From positions 1,148,829 to 1,212,828 of the forward strand of contig NZ_SHKP01000004.1 of assembly GCF_004217215.1 (NCBI RefSeq): DNA of 64,000 bases. Reading direction: 5' to 3'. Each line of letters starts with the position of its first letter. The stretch's first letter is position 1. Both the position numbers and the translations under genes were made by a program. Below, piece by piece: positions 7,724-15,586 of this stretch. The stretch is from Rivibacter subsaxonicus (GTDB lineage Bacteria; Pseudomonadota; Gammaproteobacteria; Burkholderiales; Burkholderiaceae_C). Under the pieces are notes generated by a model, which made no database searches, was not told the origin of the DNA, and saw nothing but the letters and a program-made list of their open reading frames with translations.

Positions 7724-9010
7724 TTGAACACCGCGCTCGGCCTCTATGGCGGCCTGCTGACGCTGCTGCAGCCGGCCTACCGCGCGCGCCTGTGGTGGCG
7801 GGCGCGCGCCGAGGCCGGCTATGGCGAGGCTGTCGGCGAGCGCTTCGGCCATTACGCGGAGCCCTTCGTCGCGCCCGGGGCGCTGTGGATCCACGCGGTC
7901 TCGCTCGGCGAGACGCGTGCCGCGAAGGCGCTGATCGATGCGCTGCGCGCACGCCGCCCCGGCCTGCGCCTGCTGCTCACCCATGGCACCGCCACCGGCC
8001 GCGCCGCCGGTCGCGAACTGCTGCATCCCGGCGATCGCCAATGCTGGTTGCCACTGGACACGCCGGCCGCGGTGGCGCGCTTCTATGTCCACCAGCGGCC
8101 GGCGCTCGGCGTGCTGATGGAAACCGAGCTGTGGCCGAACCTGGTGGCCGCTGCCGTGCGCGCCGGCGTGCCGATCGTGCAGGCCAACGCGCGGCTGAGT
8201 GCGAAGAGTCTGGCGCGCGGTCGCCGCTTCGAGTCACTGCTGCGACCGGCGATGGAAGGGCTCTCGCTGGTGCTCGCGCAAACCGAGGCCGACGCGGCGC
8301 GCCTGCGCGAGGGCGGCGCGCGCGAGGTGCGCGTGATGGGCAACCTCAAGTTCGACCTGAGCCCCGATCCGGCGCTGCTCGAACGTGGCCAAGCCTGGCG
8401 TGCGGCCAGCGGCGATCGGCCGCTGGTGCTCGCGGCGAGCACGCGCGAGGGCGAAGAGTCGCCGCTGCTGGCAGCATGGGCGGCGCGACGCGGTGCCGAG
8501 GCTGGCGCACGCCTGCTGCTGGTGCCGCGCCATCCGCAGCGCTTCGACGAGGTCGCGCAACTGGTGGCTGCGGCCGGCCTGTCGCTGTCACGGCGCAGCG
8601 CCTGGGGCGAGGGCATGCCGGATGTCGCGGCACGGGCTTCGGACGTGTGGCTCGGCGACTCGCTCGGCGAGATGCACGCCTACTACGCGGCGGCGCGCGT
8701 CGCGCTGCTCGGTGGCAGCTTCGAGCCGCTCGGCGGCCAGAACCTGATCGAGGCCGCAGCCTGTGGCTGCCCGCTGCTGATGGGGCCCTCGACCTTCAAT
8801 TTCGCGGAGGCGGCGGAGCTGTCGCTGGCGGCCGGCGCGAGCGAGCGGGTGACGGGCATCGAGGCCGCTGTCGAGCGCGCGCTGGCGCTGGTCGGCGTGT
8901 CGACGTCACTGGACCAGATGGGCGAGCGCGCCTTGCACTTCGCGGCCGCCCATCGCGGTGCCGCCGGCCGCATGGCCGACGCGATCCTCGAACGCCTGCC
9001 GCCCGCCTGA
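7724..9010 (+). CDS. waaA: 3-deoxy-D-manno-octulosonic acid (Kdo) transferase
   Basis: A 428-residue GT-B glycosyltransferase of family 30 that transfers Kdo from CMP-Kdo to lipid A precursor. Hallmarks are WIHAVSLGETRAAKALIDAL near residue 50, LMETELWPNLV around 130, NARLSAKS, the donor loop VLAASTREGEESPLL, and GGQNLIEAAACGCPLLMGP near 340. An N-terminal hydrophobic stretch (LGLYGGLLTLLQPAY) anchors it to the inner membrane. No ATG is available: TTG at 7724, 7 bp after the waaC stop, is the best start and gives the expected family N-terminus. Confidence 0.92.
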   Translation: MNTALGLYGGLLTLLQPAYRARLWWRARAEAGYGEAVGERFGHYAEPFVAPGALWIHAVSLGETRAAKALIDALRARRPGLRLLLTHGTATGRAAGRELLHPGDRQCWLPLDTPAAVARFYVHQRPALGVLMETELWPNLVAAAVRAGVPIVQANARLSAKSLARGRRFESLLRPAMEGLSLVLAQTEADAARLREGGAREVRVMGNLKFDLSPDPALLERGQAWRAASGDRPLVLAASTREGEESPLLAAWAARRGAEAGARLLLVPRHPQRFDEVAQLVAAAGLSLSRRSAWGEGMPDVAARASDVWLGDSLGEMHAYYAAARVALLGGSFEPLGGQNLIEAAACGCPLLMGPSTFNFAEAAELSLAAGASERVTGIEAAVERALALVGVSTSLDQMGERALHFAAAHRGAAGRMADAILERLPPA

Positions 9011-9017
9011 GCGCGCC

Positions 9018-10052
9018 TCAGGCCCGCAGCGCCCGCGCCGCCTCACCCACCAGGCCCGAGCCGCGGTAGATCAGCCCGGTGTAGATCTGCACCAGGTCGG
9101 CACCGGCATCGCGCTTGGCGCGCGCATCGGCGCCGCTGAGCACGCCGCCGACACCGATGATCGGGTAGCGCTTGCCGAGTGCCAGGCGCAGTTGGCGGAT
9201 CACGCGATTGCTGGCCTCCAGCACCGGCCGGCCCGAGAGGCCACCGAGCTCCTGCGCGTGCTCGAGCCCGGCCACCGCGTCGCGCGCGATCGTGGTGTTG
9301 GTGGCGATCACGCCGTCGATCGCGTTCTTCTTGAGTGTGGCGGCGATCACCGCGACCTGGTCTTCGTCGAGGTCGGGCGCGATCTTGACGAACATCGGCA
9401 CCGTGCGGCGGTGCAGGCCGATCAGTTGCTGGCGCCGCTCCTGCAGCGTGCCGAGCAGCGCGTCGAGCGCCTCGTCGCTTTGCAGGCTGCGCAGGTTCTG
9501 GGTGTTGGGGCTCGAGATGTTGACCGTCACGTAGTCGGCGTGCGGGTAGACGCCTTCGAGGCCGAGCAGGTAATCGTCGGCCGCGCGCTCTATCGGCGTG
9601 GCGGCGTTCTTGCCGATGTTGAGGCCGAGGATGCCGCCGTTCTGGCGGAACTTCGCCCGCTGCACATTGGCGATGAAGGCGTCGAGGCCCTCGTTGTTGA
9701 AGCCGAGGCGGTTGATCAGCGCCTCGGCCTCCGGCAGGCGGAACATGCGCGGCTTGGGATTGCCCGGCTGCGCCTTGGGCGTAACGGTGCCGACCTCGAT
9801 GAAGCCGAAGCCCATCGCGCCGAGGCCGTCGATGCAGCGGCCGTTCTTGTCGAGCCCGGCGGCCAGGCCGACGCGGTTGGGGAAGGGCAGGCCGGCCACG
9901 TGCACCGGGTCGGCGACCCGGCTCTCGCGCCACAGGCAGGACAGCGGCGTGTGCTGGAAGCGGGCCAGTTGGCTCAGCGTCAGTTCGTGGGCTTCCTCCG
10001 GATCGAGATTGAAGAGGAAGGGGCGGGTGAGGGAGTACGGAACCAGGGACAT
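9018..10052 (-). CDS. pyrD: Dihydroorotate dehydrogenase (quinone), class 2
   Basis: A 344-residue FMN enzyme oxidising dihydroorotate to orotate in pyrimidine synthesis and passing electrons to quinone at the inner membrane. Class 2 features are the amphipathic N-terminal extension (residues ~1-45, [20 protein letters not shown]), [21 protein letters not shown], the catalytic serine region [26 protein letters not shown], and FMN-phosphate loop GVGGVLSG with YTGLIYRG. It runs convergent to waaA with 7 bp between the stops and divergent from rpiA. Confidence 0.96.
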   Translation of the reverse strand: MSLVPYSLTRPFLFNLDPEEAHELTLSQLARFQHTPLSCLWRESRVADPVHVAGLPFPNRVGLAAGLDKNGRCIDGLGAMGFGFIEVGTVTPKAQPGNPKPRMFRLPEAEALINRLGFNNEGLDAFIANVQRAKFRQNGGILGLNIGKNAATPIERAADDYLLGLEGVYPHADYVTVNISSPNTQNLRSLQSDEALDALLGTLQERRQQLIGLHRRTVPMFVKIAPDLDEDQVAVIAATLKKNAIDGVIATNTTIARDAVAGLEHAQELGGLSGRPVLEASNRVIRQLRLALGKRYPIIGVGGVLSGADARAKRDAGADLVQIYTGLIYRGSGLVGEAARALRA

Positions 10053-10127
10053 GAGCCCGATTGTCCCAGACCGATTCCGGGCGCCGTGGCGGCTCGTCGA
10101 GGAGTGGCTCACGGATAATCGGCCACC

Positions 10128-10790
10128 ATGAACCAGGACGAACTCAAGGCCCTCGTCGGCCGCGCCGCGCTCGACTATGTGCCCGAGGGCGCGATCGTCG
10201 GCGTCGGCACCGGCTCCACCGTCAACTGCTTCATCGATGCCCTGGCGTCGCAGAAGCAGCGCATCCGCGGCGCGGTGTCGAGCTCGGTGGCCAGCACCGC
10301 CCGCCTGCAGTCGCACGGCATCCGCGTCTTCGAGACCCACGAGGTCGAGCGGCTGCCGGTCTACATCGACGGCGCCGACGAGATCGACGGCAGCGGTTGC
10401 ATGATCAAGGGCGGCGGTGCCGCGCTGACGCGCGAAAAGATCGTCGCCGACCTGGCCGATCGTTTCGTCTGCATCGCCGACGCCAGCAAGCGCGTCGACG
10501 TGCTCGGGCGCTTTCCGCTGCCGGTCGAGGTGGTGCCGATGGCGGCGGCGCAGGTGGCGCGTCGCTTCGCCGCGATCGGCGGTACGGCGAAGCTGCGGGT
10601 CGGCGTCGTGACCGACAACGGCCAGCAGATCCTCGACGTGTCGGGGCTGGCGATCGCCGATCCGCTGGCGATGGAGGCCGAGATCAACCAGTGGCCGGGC
10701 GTGCTCTGCGTCGGCATCTTCGCGCGGCACCGCGCGAGCATCTGCCTGCTCGGCACGCCCGAGGGCGTGCAGACGCTGAGCTTCGGCTAG
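10128..10790 (+). CDS. rpiA: Ribose-5-phosphate isomerase A
   Basis: A 220-residue enzyme interconverting ribose-5-phosphate and ribulose-5-phosphate in the pentose phosphate pathway. It shows [15 protein letters not shown] (phosphate loop), [14 protein letters not shown], the catalytic DGADEID segment, and [14 protein letters not shown]. Length and order match E. coli RpiA. The stop codon TAG at 10788-10790 shares bases with the stop of the opposite-strand gene. GATAAT at 10113-10118 may be the -10 element, without a recognisable -35. Confidence 0.96.
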   Translation: MNQDELKALVGRAALDYVPEGAIVGVGTGSTVNCFIDALASQKQRIRGAVSSSVASTARLQSHGIRVFETHEVERLPVYIDGADEIDGSGCMIKGGGAALTREKIVADLADRFVCIADASKRVDVLGRFPLPVEVVPMAAAQVARRFAAIGGTAKLRVGVVTDNGQQILDVSGLAIADPLAMEAEINQWPGVLCVGIFARHRASICLLGTPEGVQTLSFG

Positions 10791-11407
10791 AACTTGAAGC
10801 CGGGCGGCGTGCCCGGCGCTGGCGACTCTTCGCGCTGCGCGGTGGCGGCCTGCGGCAGGGTCGGCACGCCGGCCGACTTGGCCGGGTCGGCCGGCAGCGG
10901 CACCATTGGCGCGGCGGCAGAAGCCACGTAGCCGACCGGCAGTGCCGAGGTCTTCGGGTAGCCGGCCGCGTCGAGATAGCCACTCCAGGCCTGCTGGTTG
11001 AAGCTTTCCAATCGCTGCGCGCCGACGGTCAGCAGCGGCACGCTGCTGCTGCCCGAGAAGCGCTGGCGGAAGGCCGCGCTGTCTTCGGCGGTGGTGACGG
11101 TGGTCTCGGTGAACGGGATGCCGCGCTGCTTGAGGTAGTTGCGCGCCATGTCGCAGGCCGTGCAATCCGCGGCGGTATAGAGCGCCACCGGATAGCGGCT
11201 GGCGGCGTCGCGCAGCACCGCCGGCAACGCCGATTGCGGTGCCGGCCCGCCCGAGGCGTTGAGCGGCTGCACGCGAGCGTTCTGGGTGACCGGCGGTCGG
11301 TCGGTGTAGGTCACGCGGCCATCGGGGCCGGTGACCTTGTATTGCTGGGCCATCGCGGCCGAGCCGAGCAGCGTGCCGGCGACGAGCGCGAGGATGCGAG
11401 GCTTCAT
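10787..11407 (-). CDS. Secreted DUF4124 and glutaredoxin-like protein
   Basis: A 206-residue exported protein. A signal peptide (residues 1-20, cut after AMA) is followed by a DUF4124 segment ([18 protein letters not shown]) and then a thioredoxin-fold glutaredoxin-like domain from about residue 72, with Cys82-x-x-Cys85 in [16 protein letters not shown] and a cis-Pro region SVPLLTVG. The C-terminal ~45 residues are Pro/Ala-rich. Likely a periplasmic thiol-disulfide protein; the partner is unknown. The start at 11407 is supported by GGGGAG 8 bp upstream; a longer start would put nine residues before the signal peptide. Its stop overlaps the rpiA stop on the other strand. Confidence 0.8.
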   Translation of the reverse strand: MKPRILALVAGTLLGSAAMAQQYKVTGPDGRVTYTDRPPVTQNARVQPLNASGGPAPQSALPAVLRDAASRYPVALYTAADCTACDMARNYLKQRGIPFTETTVTTAEDSAAFRQRFSGSSSVPLLTVGAQRLESFNQQAWSGYLDAAGYPKTSALPVGYVASAAAPMVPLPADPAKSAGVPTLPQAATAQREESPAPGTPPGFKF

Positions 11408-11461
11408 TTGTTTTCTCCCCTGTTCGGCAGTCATGCTAGCGCAGGGCCTCGCCGAACGGGC

Positions 11462-13516
11462 TCATGCCATGCCCTGATGGCGTAACAGCGCGTCAATGCG
11501 CGGTTCGCGGCCACGGAAGGCGGTGAAGCTCTCCAGCGCCGGACGGCTGCCGCCGGCCTCGAGGATCGCCTCGCGGTAGCGGCGGCCGACGGCCGGGTTG
11601 AACACGCCTTCTTCCTCGAAGGCGCCATAGGCGTCGGCGCTCAGCAACTCGGCCCACTTGTAGCTGTAGTAGCCGGCCGAGTAGCCGCCGGCAAAGATGT
11701 GCGAGAAGCTGTGCTGGAAGCGGTTGAAGGCGGGCGGGATCAGGACCGCGACCTCGCGCCGCACCGCATCGAGCACCTGTTGCACGCGCGCCGCATCGCC
11801 GGCCTCGCGGTCGGCATGGATCAGCATGTCGAACAGCGCGAACTCGACCTGGCGCAGCGTCTGCAGCCCGCTCTGGTAGTTCTTGGCGGCGAGCATCTTG
11901 TCGAACAGCGCGCGCGGCAGCGGCTCGCCGCTGTCGACATGGGCCGTCATGTGGCGCAGCACCTCCCACTCCCAGCAGAAGTTCTCCATGAACTGGCTCG
12001 GCAGCTCGACCGCGTCCCACTCGACGCCCGAAATGCCGGCCACGCCGATCTCGCTGACCTGCGTCAGCAGGTGGTGCAGCCCATGGCCGAACTCGTGGAA
12101 GAGGGTGGTGACGTCGTCGTGCGTCAGCAGCGCCGGCTTGGCCCCGACCGGAGCCGCGAAGTTGCAGACCAGGTGCGCCACCGGCGTCTGCAGCACGCCG
12201 TCGGGCCGGGCCCAGCGGCCGCGCACATCGTCCATCCAGGCGCCTGGGCGCTTGCCGGGGCGGGCGTAGGGGTCGAGGTAGAACTGGCCGACCAGTTCCG
12301 GCGCGGCGTCGCCCGCCGCGCCGCGGCGCTCGATGCGGAAGAAGCGCACGTCCGGGTGCCAGGTCGGCGCGCTGTCGGGCTTGATCTGGACCTCGAACAG
12401 CGTCTCGATGATGCGGAACAGGCCACCGAGCACCTGCGGTTCGGTGAAGTACTGCTTCACCTCGTTGTCGCTGAAGGCGTAGCGCGCCTCCTTGAGCTTC
12501 TCGGAGGCGAAGGCGATGTCCCAGCTCTGCAGCTCGGGCAGGCCGAGCTCGGCGGCGGCATAGGCGCGCAGTTCGGCCAGGTCGCGCTCGGCGTGCGGCC
12601 GCGCGCGCCGGGCCAAGTCGCGCAGGAAGTCCAACACCTCGGAGGCCGAGCGCGCCATCTTGGGCACCAGCGACATCGCGGCAGCGTCCGGATAACTGAG
12701 CAGCGCGGCCTCCTCCTGCTTGAGCGCGAGGATCTCGCCCATCACGGCCGAGTTGTCGCGCTCGGCCGGACCGGTTTCGCAGGCGCGCGTGACGTAGGCG
12801 GTGTAGAGCCGTTCGCGCAGTGCGCGGTTCTGCGCGTACTGCATGACCGGCAGGTAGACCGGCATGTGCAGCGTCAGCTTGTGGCCATCCTTGCCCTCGG
12901 CCTGGGCCGCGGCGCGCGTCGCGTCGAGCACGTCCTGCGGCACGCCGACCAGTTCGCCGGTGTCGGCGTAGTGGGCAAAGGCGTCGGTGGCGTCGAGCAC
13001 ATGCTCGGAGAAGGCCTGGCCCAGCTCGGACAGACGGTGCTGGATCGCCGCGAAGCGCTCCTTGGCCGCGCCCTGCAGCTCGGCGCCCGACAGCACGAAG
13101 TCGCGCATCGCATTGGCCAGCACGCGTTGGCGTGCCCGGTTCAGCGTGGCGGCCTGCGGGCTGTTCGCGAGCGCCTTGTACTTGGCGTAGAGCCGCTCGT
13201 CGGCGGCATGGCGGGTGAGCAGCTCGCTGACCTTGGGCAGCACCGCGTTGTAGGCGGCGCGCAGCTCGGGCGTGTCGGCCACCGCGTTGAGATGGCCGAC
13301 CGCACCCCAGGCCCGGTGCAGCAGGTCGCCGGGCAGATCGAGCGCGGCCGAGAGGGCGTCGTAGTCGAGCGGCACCTCGGGACCGACCGCGCGCTCGAGC
13401 GCGGCGTCGGCGGCCTGCAGCAACTCGTCGAGCGCGGGCTCCACGTGCTCGGGGCGGATCGCGTCGAAGCGCGGCAGGTCGACGAGGTCGAGCAGTGGGT
13501 TGGTGGTGGGGTTCAT
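11462..13516 (-). CDS. prlC: Oligopeptidase A (M3 family zinc metallopeptidase)
   Basis: A 684-residue cytosolic zinc peptidase that degrades short peptides, including cleaved signal peptides. The zinc motif TTLFHEFGHGLHHLL is near residue 474, with a downstream acidic ligand region GVEWDAVELPSQFMENFCWE. Length and end-to-end similarity match E. coli PrlC (about 680). The C-terminal substrate loop GGYSAGYYSYKWAELLSAD is conserved. It lies just downstream of a leftover folD tail on the same strand (20 bp), suggesting that prlC was originally directly downstream of folD. Confidence 0.95.
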   Translation of the reverse strand: MNPTTNPLLDLVDLPRFDAIRPEHVEPALDELLQAADAALERAVGPEVPLDYDALSAALDLPGDLLHRAWGAVGHLNAVADTPELRAAYNAVLPKVSELLTRHAADERLYAKYKALANSPQAATLNRARQRVLANAMRDFVLSGAELQGAAKERFAAIQHRLSELGQAFSEHVLDATDAFAHYADTGELVGVPQDVLDATRAAAQAEGKDGHKLTLHMPVYLPVMQYAQNRALRERLYTAYVTRACETGPAERDNSAVMGEILALKQEEAALLSYPDAAAMSLVPKMARSASEVLDFLRDLARRARPHAERDLAELRAYAAAELGLPELQSWDIAFASEKLKEARYAFSDNEVKQYFTEPQVLGGLFRIIETLFEVQIKPDSAPTWHPDVRFFRIERRGAAGDAAPELVGQFYLDPYARPGKRPGAWMDDVRGRWARPDGVLQTPVAHLVCNFAAPVGAKPALLTHDDVTTLFHEFGHGLHHLLTQVSEIGVAGISGVEWDAVELPSQFMENFCWEWEVLRHMTAHVDSGEPLPRALFDKMLAAKNYQSGLQTLRQVEFALFDMLIHADREAGDAARVQQVLDAVRREVAVLIPPAFNRFQHSFSHIFAGGYSAGYYSYKWAELLSADAYGAFEEEGVFNPAVGRRYREAILEAGGSRPALESFTAFRGREPRIDALLRHQGMA

Positions 13517-13536
13517 CGTGCGCGGCTCAGCGAGGA

Positions 13537-13602
13537 TCAGATCGAGTTGGAGGCGCGTTCGGCCGCTTCAAGGGCGTTGACCAGCAGCATCGTGATGGTC
13601 AT
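13537..13602 (-). pseudogene. Remnant of a second folD 3' end (last 21 codons)
   Basis: Read on the minus strand this gives [18 protein letters not shown] then NSI and a stop. The intact folD ends [19 protein letters not shown]. Over 51 nt I count 11 differences, mostly at third codon positions. No folD similarity is seen upstream of the MTITM segment (13603-13686). It is therefore a cut-off tail, not a full gene. It lies between intact folD and prlC and ends 20 bp before the prlC start. Confidence 0.75.
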
Positions 13603-13686
13603 CGACCGCGAGCGGGGGCGCAGGGCGAGGGGCCCACCGCAGGTGGGGATCGACCCGTGGAGGCTCGCAGAGTCGGGCCATGCTGT

Positions 13687-14538
13687 TCATCGCGCAGCTC
13701 TTTCCGCCGCTTCCAGCGTGTTGACCAAGAGCATGGTGATGGTCATCGGCCCGACCCCGCCCGGGACCGGCGTGATCCAGCCGGCCACCCGGGAAACACC
13801 GGCGAAGTCGACGTCGCCACACAGCTTGCCCTGTTCGTCGCGGTTCATGCCGACGTCGATCACGACCGCGCCCGGCTTGACCATGTCCGCCGTCAGCACG
13901 TTGCGGCGGCCGACGGCGGCGACCACGATGTCGGCCTGGCGCGTGTGGTGGGCCAGATCGGGTGTCGCGCTGTGGCACACGGTCACGGTCGCGTTGGCCG
14001 CGAGCAGCAGCATCGCCATCGGCTTGCCGACGATGTTGCTGCGGCCGATCACCACCGCGTGCCTGCCCTTGGGCGAATAGCCGATCGATTCCAGCATCTT
14101 CATGCAGCCATAGGGCGTGCAGGGCTTGAAGCCGGGCTGGCCCACCATCAGCGCACCGGCCGAGCCGACGTGGAAGCCGTCGACGTCCTTCAGCGGCGAG
14201 ATCGCCTCGATCACCTTGTGGGCGTCGATGTGGGCCGGCAGCGGCAACTGGACCAGGATGCCGTGGATGCTCGGATCCTCGTTGAGCGCATGGACCCGCG
14301 CCAGCAACTCGGCCTCGCTCATCGAGGCCGGGTACTGCTCGAGCACCGAGTGCAGGCCGGCGTCATGGCAGGCCTTGACCTTGTTGCGCACGTAGACCTG
14401 GCTGGCCGGGTTGTCGCCGACCAGCACCACGGCCAAGCCCGGCGTGTGACCGCGCGCGGCCAGCGCCTGGGTGCGGAGCGCCACCTCGGCGCGGAGCTGG
14501 CGGGACAGCGCGATGCCGTCGATGAGTTGGGCCGTCAT
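13687..14538 (-). CDS. folD: Bifunctional methylenetetrahydrofolate dehydrogenase/cyclohydrolase
   Basis: A 283-residue cytosolic NADP-dependent enzyme interconverting 5,10-methylene-, 5,10-methenyl- and 10-formyl-THF. Hallmarks: [20 protein letters not shown] with the catalytic Tyr and Lys (~50-56), [29 protein letters not shown], the NADP loop [18 protein letters not shown], and [19 protein letters not shown] at the end. The ATG at 14538 sits 12 bp from the inverted-repeat element, and no clear Shine-Dalgarno precedes it (GAACAGAACGAC). Its promoter must lie inside the element or further upstream. Confidence 0.96.
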   Translation of the reverse strand: MTAQLIDGIALSRQLRAEVALRTQALAARGHTPGLAVVLVGDNPASQVYVRNKVKACHDAGLHSVLEQYPASMSEAELLARVHALNEDPSIHGILVQLPLPAHIDAHKVIEAISPLKDVDGFHVGSAGALMVGQPGFKPCTPYGCMKMLESIGYSPKGRHAVVIGRSNIVGKPMAMLLLAANATVTVCHSATPDLAHHTRQADIVVAAVGRRNVLTADMVKPGAVVIDVGMNRDEQGKLCGDVDFAGVSRVAGWITPVPGGVGPMTITMLLVNTLEAAERAAR

Positions 14539-14550
14539 GTCGTTCTGTTC

Positions 14551-14581
14551 AGGGTCTGTTGGTATATGAATCGCCCCTGCG
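14551..14581 (+). repeat. Left terminal inverted repeat (31 bp)
   Basis: Begins AGGGTCTGTTGGTATATGAA. Reverse complement of 14866-14896 except for one base (position 23, G against A). Its outer edge is 12 bp before the folD start codon. Confidence 0.9.
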
Positions 14582-14628
14582 CCGGGCCGGCAAGGGGTGC
14601 GGCGCTAGGCGCGGGCCGCCGGTCGGGG

Positions 14629-14784
14629 TCGGGCCCCGACCAAGGGCTGCACCGACGCGAGGCGCCCCTTGCCGGCCCGGCCCTTCGGGTGGCACCCCAG
14701 AGCGGGTCGGGCCCCGACCAAGGGCTGCACCGACGCGAGGCGCCCCTTGCCGGCCCGGCCCTTCGGGTGGCACCCCAGAGCGGG
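14629..14784 (+). repeat. Two identical 78-bp tandem repeats
   Basis: Units 14629-14706 and 14707-14784 are identical base for base. Each starts with the palindrome-like TCGGGCCCCGAC and contains CCCCTTGCCGGCCCGGC, which is also complementary to bases just inside the left terminal repeat, so several alternative stems can form. The period is a multiple of three, which produces repeated open frames without implying coding. Confidence 0.95.
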
Positions 14785-14866
14785 CGCACTCGTTGTTGCC
14801 AATGCTCGCCGGGTGTCCAACCCGGCTCCGCTTCGCGCCTAGATTGCGCCCGCTCTGGGGTGCCAC
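14767..14866. repeat. Internal 22-bp perfect inverted repeat
   Basis: 14767-14788 (GTGGCACCCCAGAGCGGGCG plus CA) is the exact reverse complement of 14845-14866. The 56-bp loop holds a smaller hairpin, GCCGGGT/ACCCGGC. The right arm abuts the right terminal repeat. Confidence 0.9.
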
Positions 14867-14896
14867 GCAGGGGTGATTCATATACCAACAGACCCT
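14866..14896 (-). repeat. Right terminal inverted repeat (31 bp)
   Basis: Partner of 14551-14581 with one mismatch; ends ...ATACCAACAGACCCT. It lies 26 bp from the terminator of the response-regulator gene. Confidence 0.9.
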
Positions 14897-14922
14897 AGCG
14901 CAAGTGAGGCTCTGAAAGCAAG

Positions 14923-14945
14923 AAGGCCGCTCGGGGAGCGGCCTT
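14923..14945 (-). terminator. Intrinsic terminator of the kinase/response-regulator operon
   Basis: Perfect 10-bp stem AAGGCCGCTC/GAGCGGCCTT with a 3-nt loop, 17 bp past the regulator stop on the minus strand, followed by CTTGCTTTC in the reading direction. Confidence 0.75.
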
Positions 14946-14962
14946 CCTTCGAGACAAACGAC

Positions 14963-15586
14963 TCAGGCTTTGGCCTGGGCGCCGAGCGCGATCTTCAGCA
15001 GATCGGCCACGGTGTTGGCGTTGAGCTTTTCCATGATGTTGGCGCGGTGCGCCTCGACCGTCTTGATGCTGATGCCGAGGTCATCGGCGATCTGCTTGTT
15101 GAGGCGGCCGGCGACGATGCGCTCGAGCACCTGGCTCTCGCGCGTGGTCAGGCGCGACAGCAGCGCGTCGCGGCTGGCCTGCTCCTGGTGATGGGCAAAG
15201 GAGGCGCGCGCCTGCTCGAGCATGCGCTCGACGAGGCCGAGCAACTCTTCTTCCTTGAAAGGCTTCTCGATGAAGTCCATCGCGCCCTTCTTCATCGTGC
15301 CGACGGCCATCGGCACGTCGCCGTGGCCGGTGATGAAGACGATCGGCAGCGGGCTCTTGCGCTCGATCAGGCGGTCCTGCAGGTCGAGCCCGGTCATGCC
15401 GTCCATGCGGATGTCGGCCACTAGGCACGCCACCTCGCGCGGATCGAGGCGCGACAGGAAGGACTCGGCCGAGTCGAAGCACTTGACCCGGTAGTCCTTG
15501 CCTTCGAGCAGCCACTGGAGGGAATCACGGACGGCTTCGTCGTCATCGACAACGTAGACCGTACCTTTCTTCGGGATGAGGCTCAT
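14963..15586 (-). CDS. FixJ/NarL-type response regulator
   Basis: A 207-residue two-domain regulator. The receiver (residues ~8-125) has VVDDDEAVRDSLQ, the phospho-acceptor Asp58 in LVADIRMDGMTG, the switch Thr in VFITGHGDVPMAV, and the Lys in MDFIEKPFKEEEL. The output domain (residues ~140-205) is a LuxR/GerE helix-turn-helix: RLTTRESQVLERIVAGRLNK then SIKTVEAHRANIM. It is coupled to the histidine kinase gene by an ATGA overlap (15583-15586). The divergent neighbour is the pyruvate dehydrogenase operon, the likely target or a nearby one; this is inference from gene position. Confidence 0.9.
   Translation of the reverse strand: MSLIPKKGTVYVVDDDEAVRDSLQWLLEGKDYRVKCFDSAESFLSRLDPREVACLVADIRMDGMTGLDLQDRLIERKSPLPIVFITGHGDVPMAVGTMKKGAMDFIEKPFKEEELLGLVERMLEQARASFAHHQEQASRDALLSRLTTRESQVLERIVAGRLNKQIADDLGISIKTVEAHRANIMEKLNANTVADLLKIALGAQAKA

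Larger units (their letters stand above)
14551..14896. mobile_element. 346-bp inverted-repeat element (MITE-like), no transposase
   Basis: Bounded by terminal inverted repeats of 31 bp that match at 30 positions. Inside are two identical 78-bp tandem units, a second inverted repeat of 22 bp on the right side and several smaller hairpins. No open frame resembles a protein. No target-site duplication is visible at either edge. It fills the gap between the response-regulator terminator and folD. I do not recognise the family; length, structure and lack of coding content fit a non-autonomous foldback or MITE-type element. Confidence 0.7.

Noticed and set aside
13633-13647. CCCACC-GCA-GGTGGG hairpin downstream of folD as a terminator
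   Set aside because: The stem is short and no T-run follows on the minus strand.
13568-13978. A 136-codon minus-strand frame spanning the end of folD and the tail remnant
   Set aside because: It is out of frame with folD over most of its length and has no independent similarity. The meaningful signal is the short in-frame folD tail at 13537-13602.
14629-14784. Tandem 78-bp repeats considered as a CRISPR array
   Set aside because: The repeats are directly adjacent with no spacers, only two copies exist, and no cas gene is present.
14535-14888. Open frames of 105-117 codons with 26-residue repeats inside the inverted-repeat element
   Set aside because: They exist in several frames on both strands because the 78-bp unit is a multiple of three and GC-rich. 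No start signal or family resemblance was seen.
14551-14896. Target-site duplication for the inverted-repeat element
   Set aside because: Flanking bases (CGTTCTGTTC on the left, AGCGCAAGTG on the right) share no direct repeat in any register I tried.
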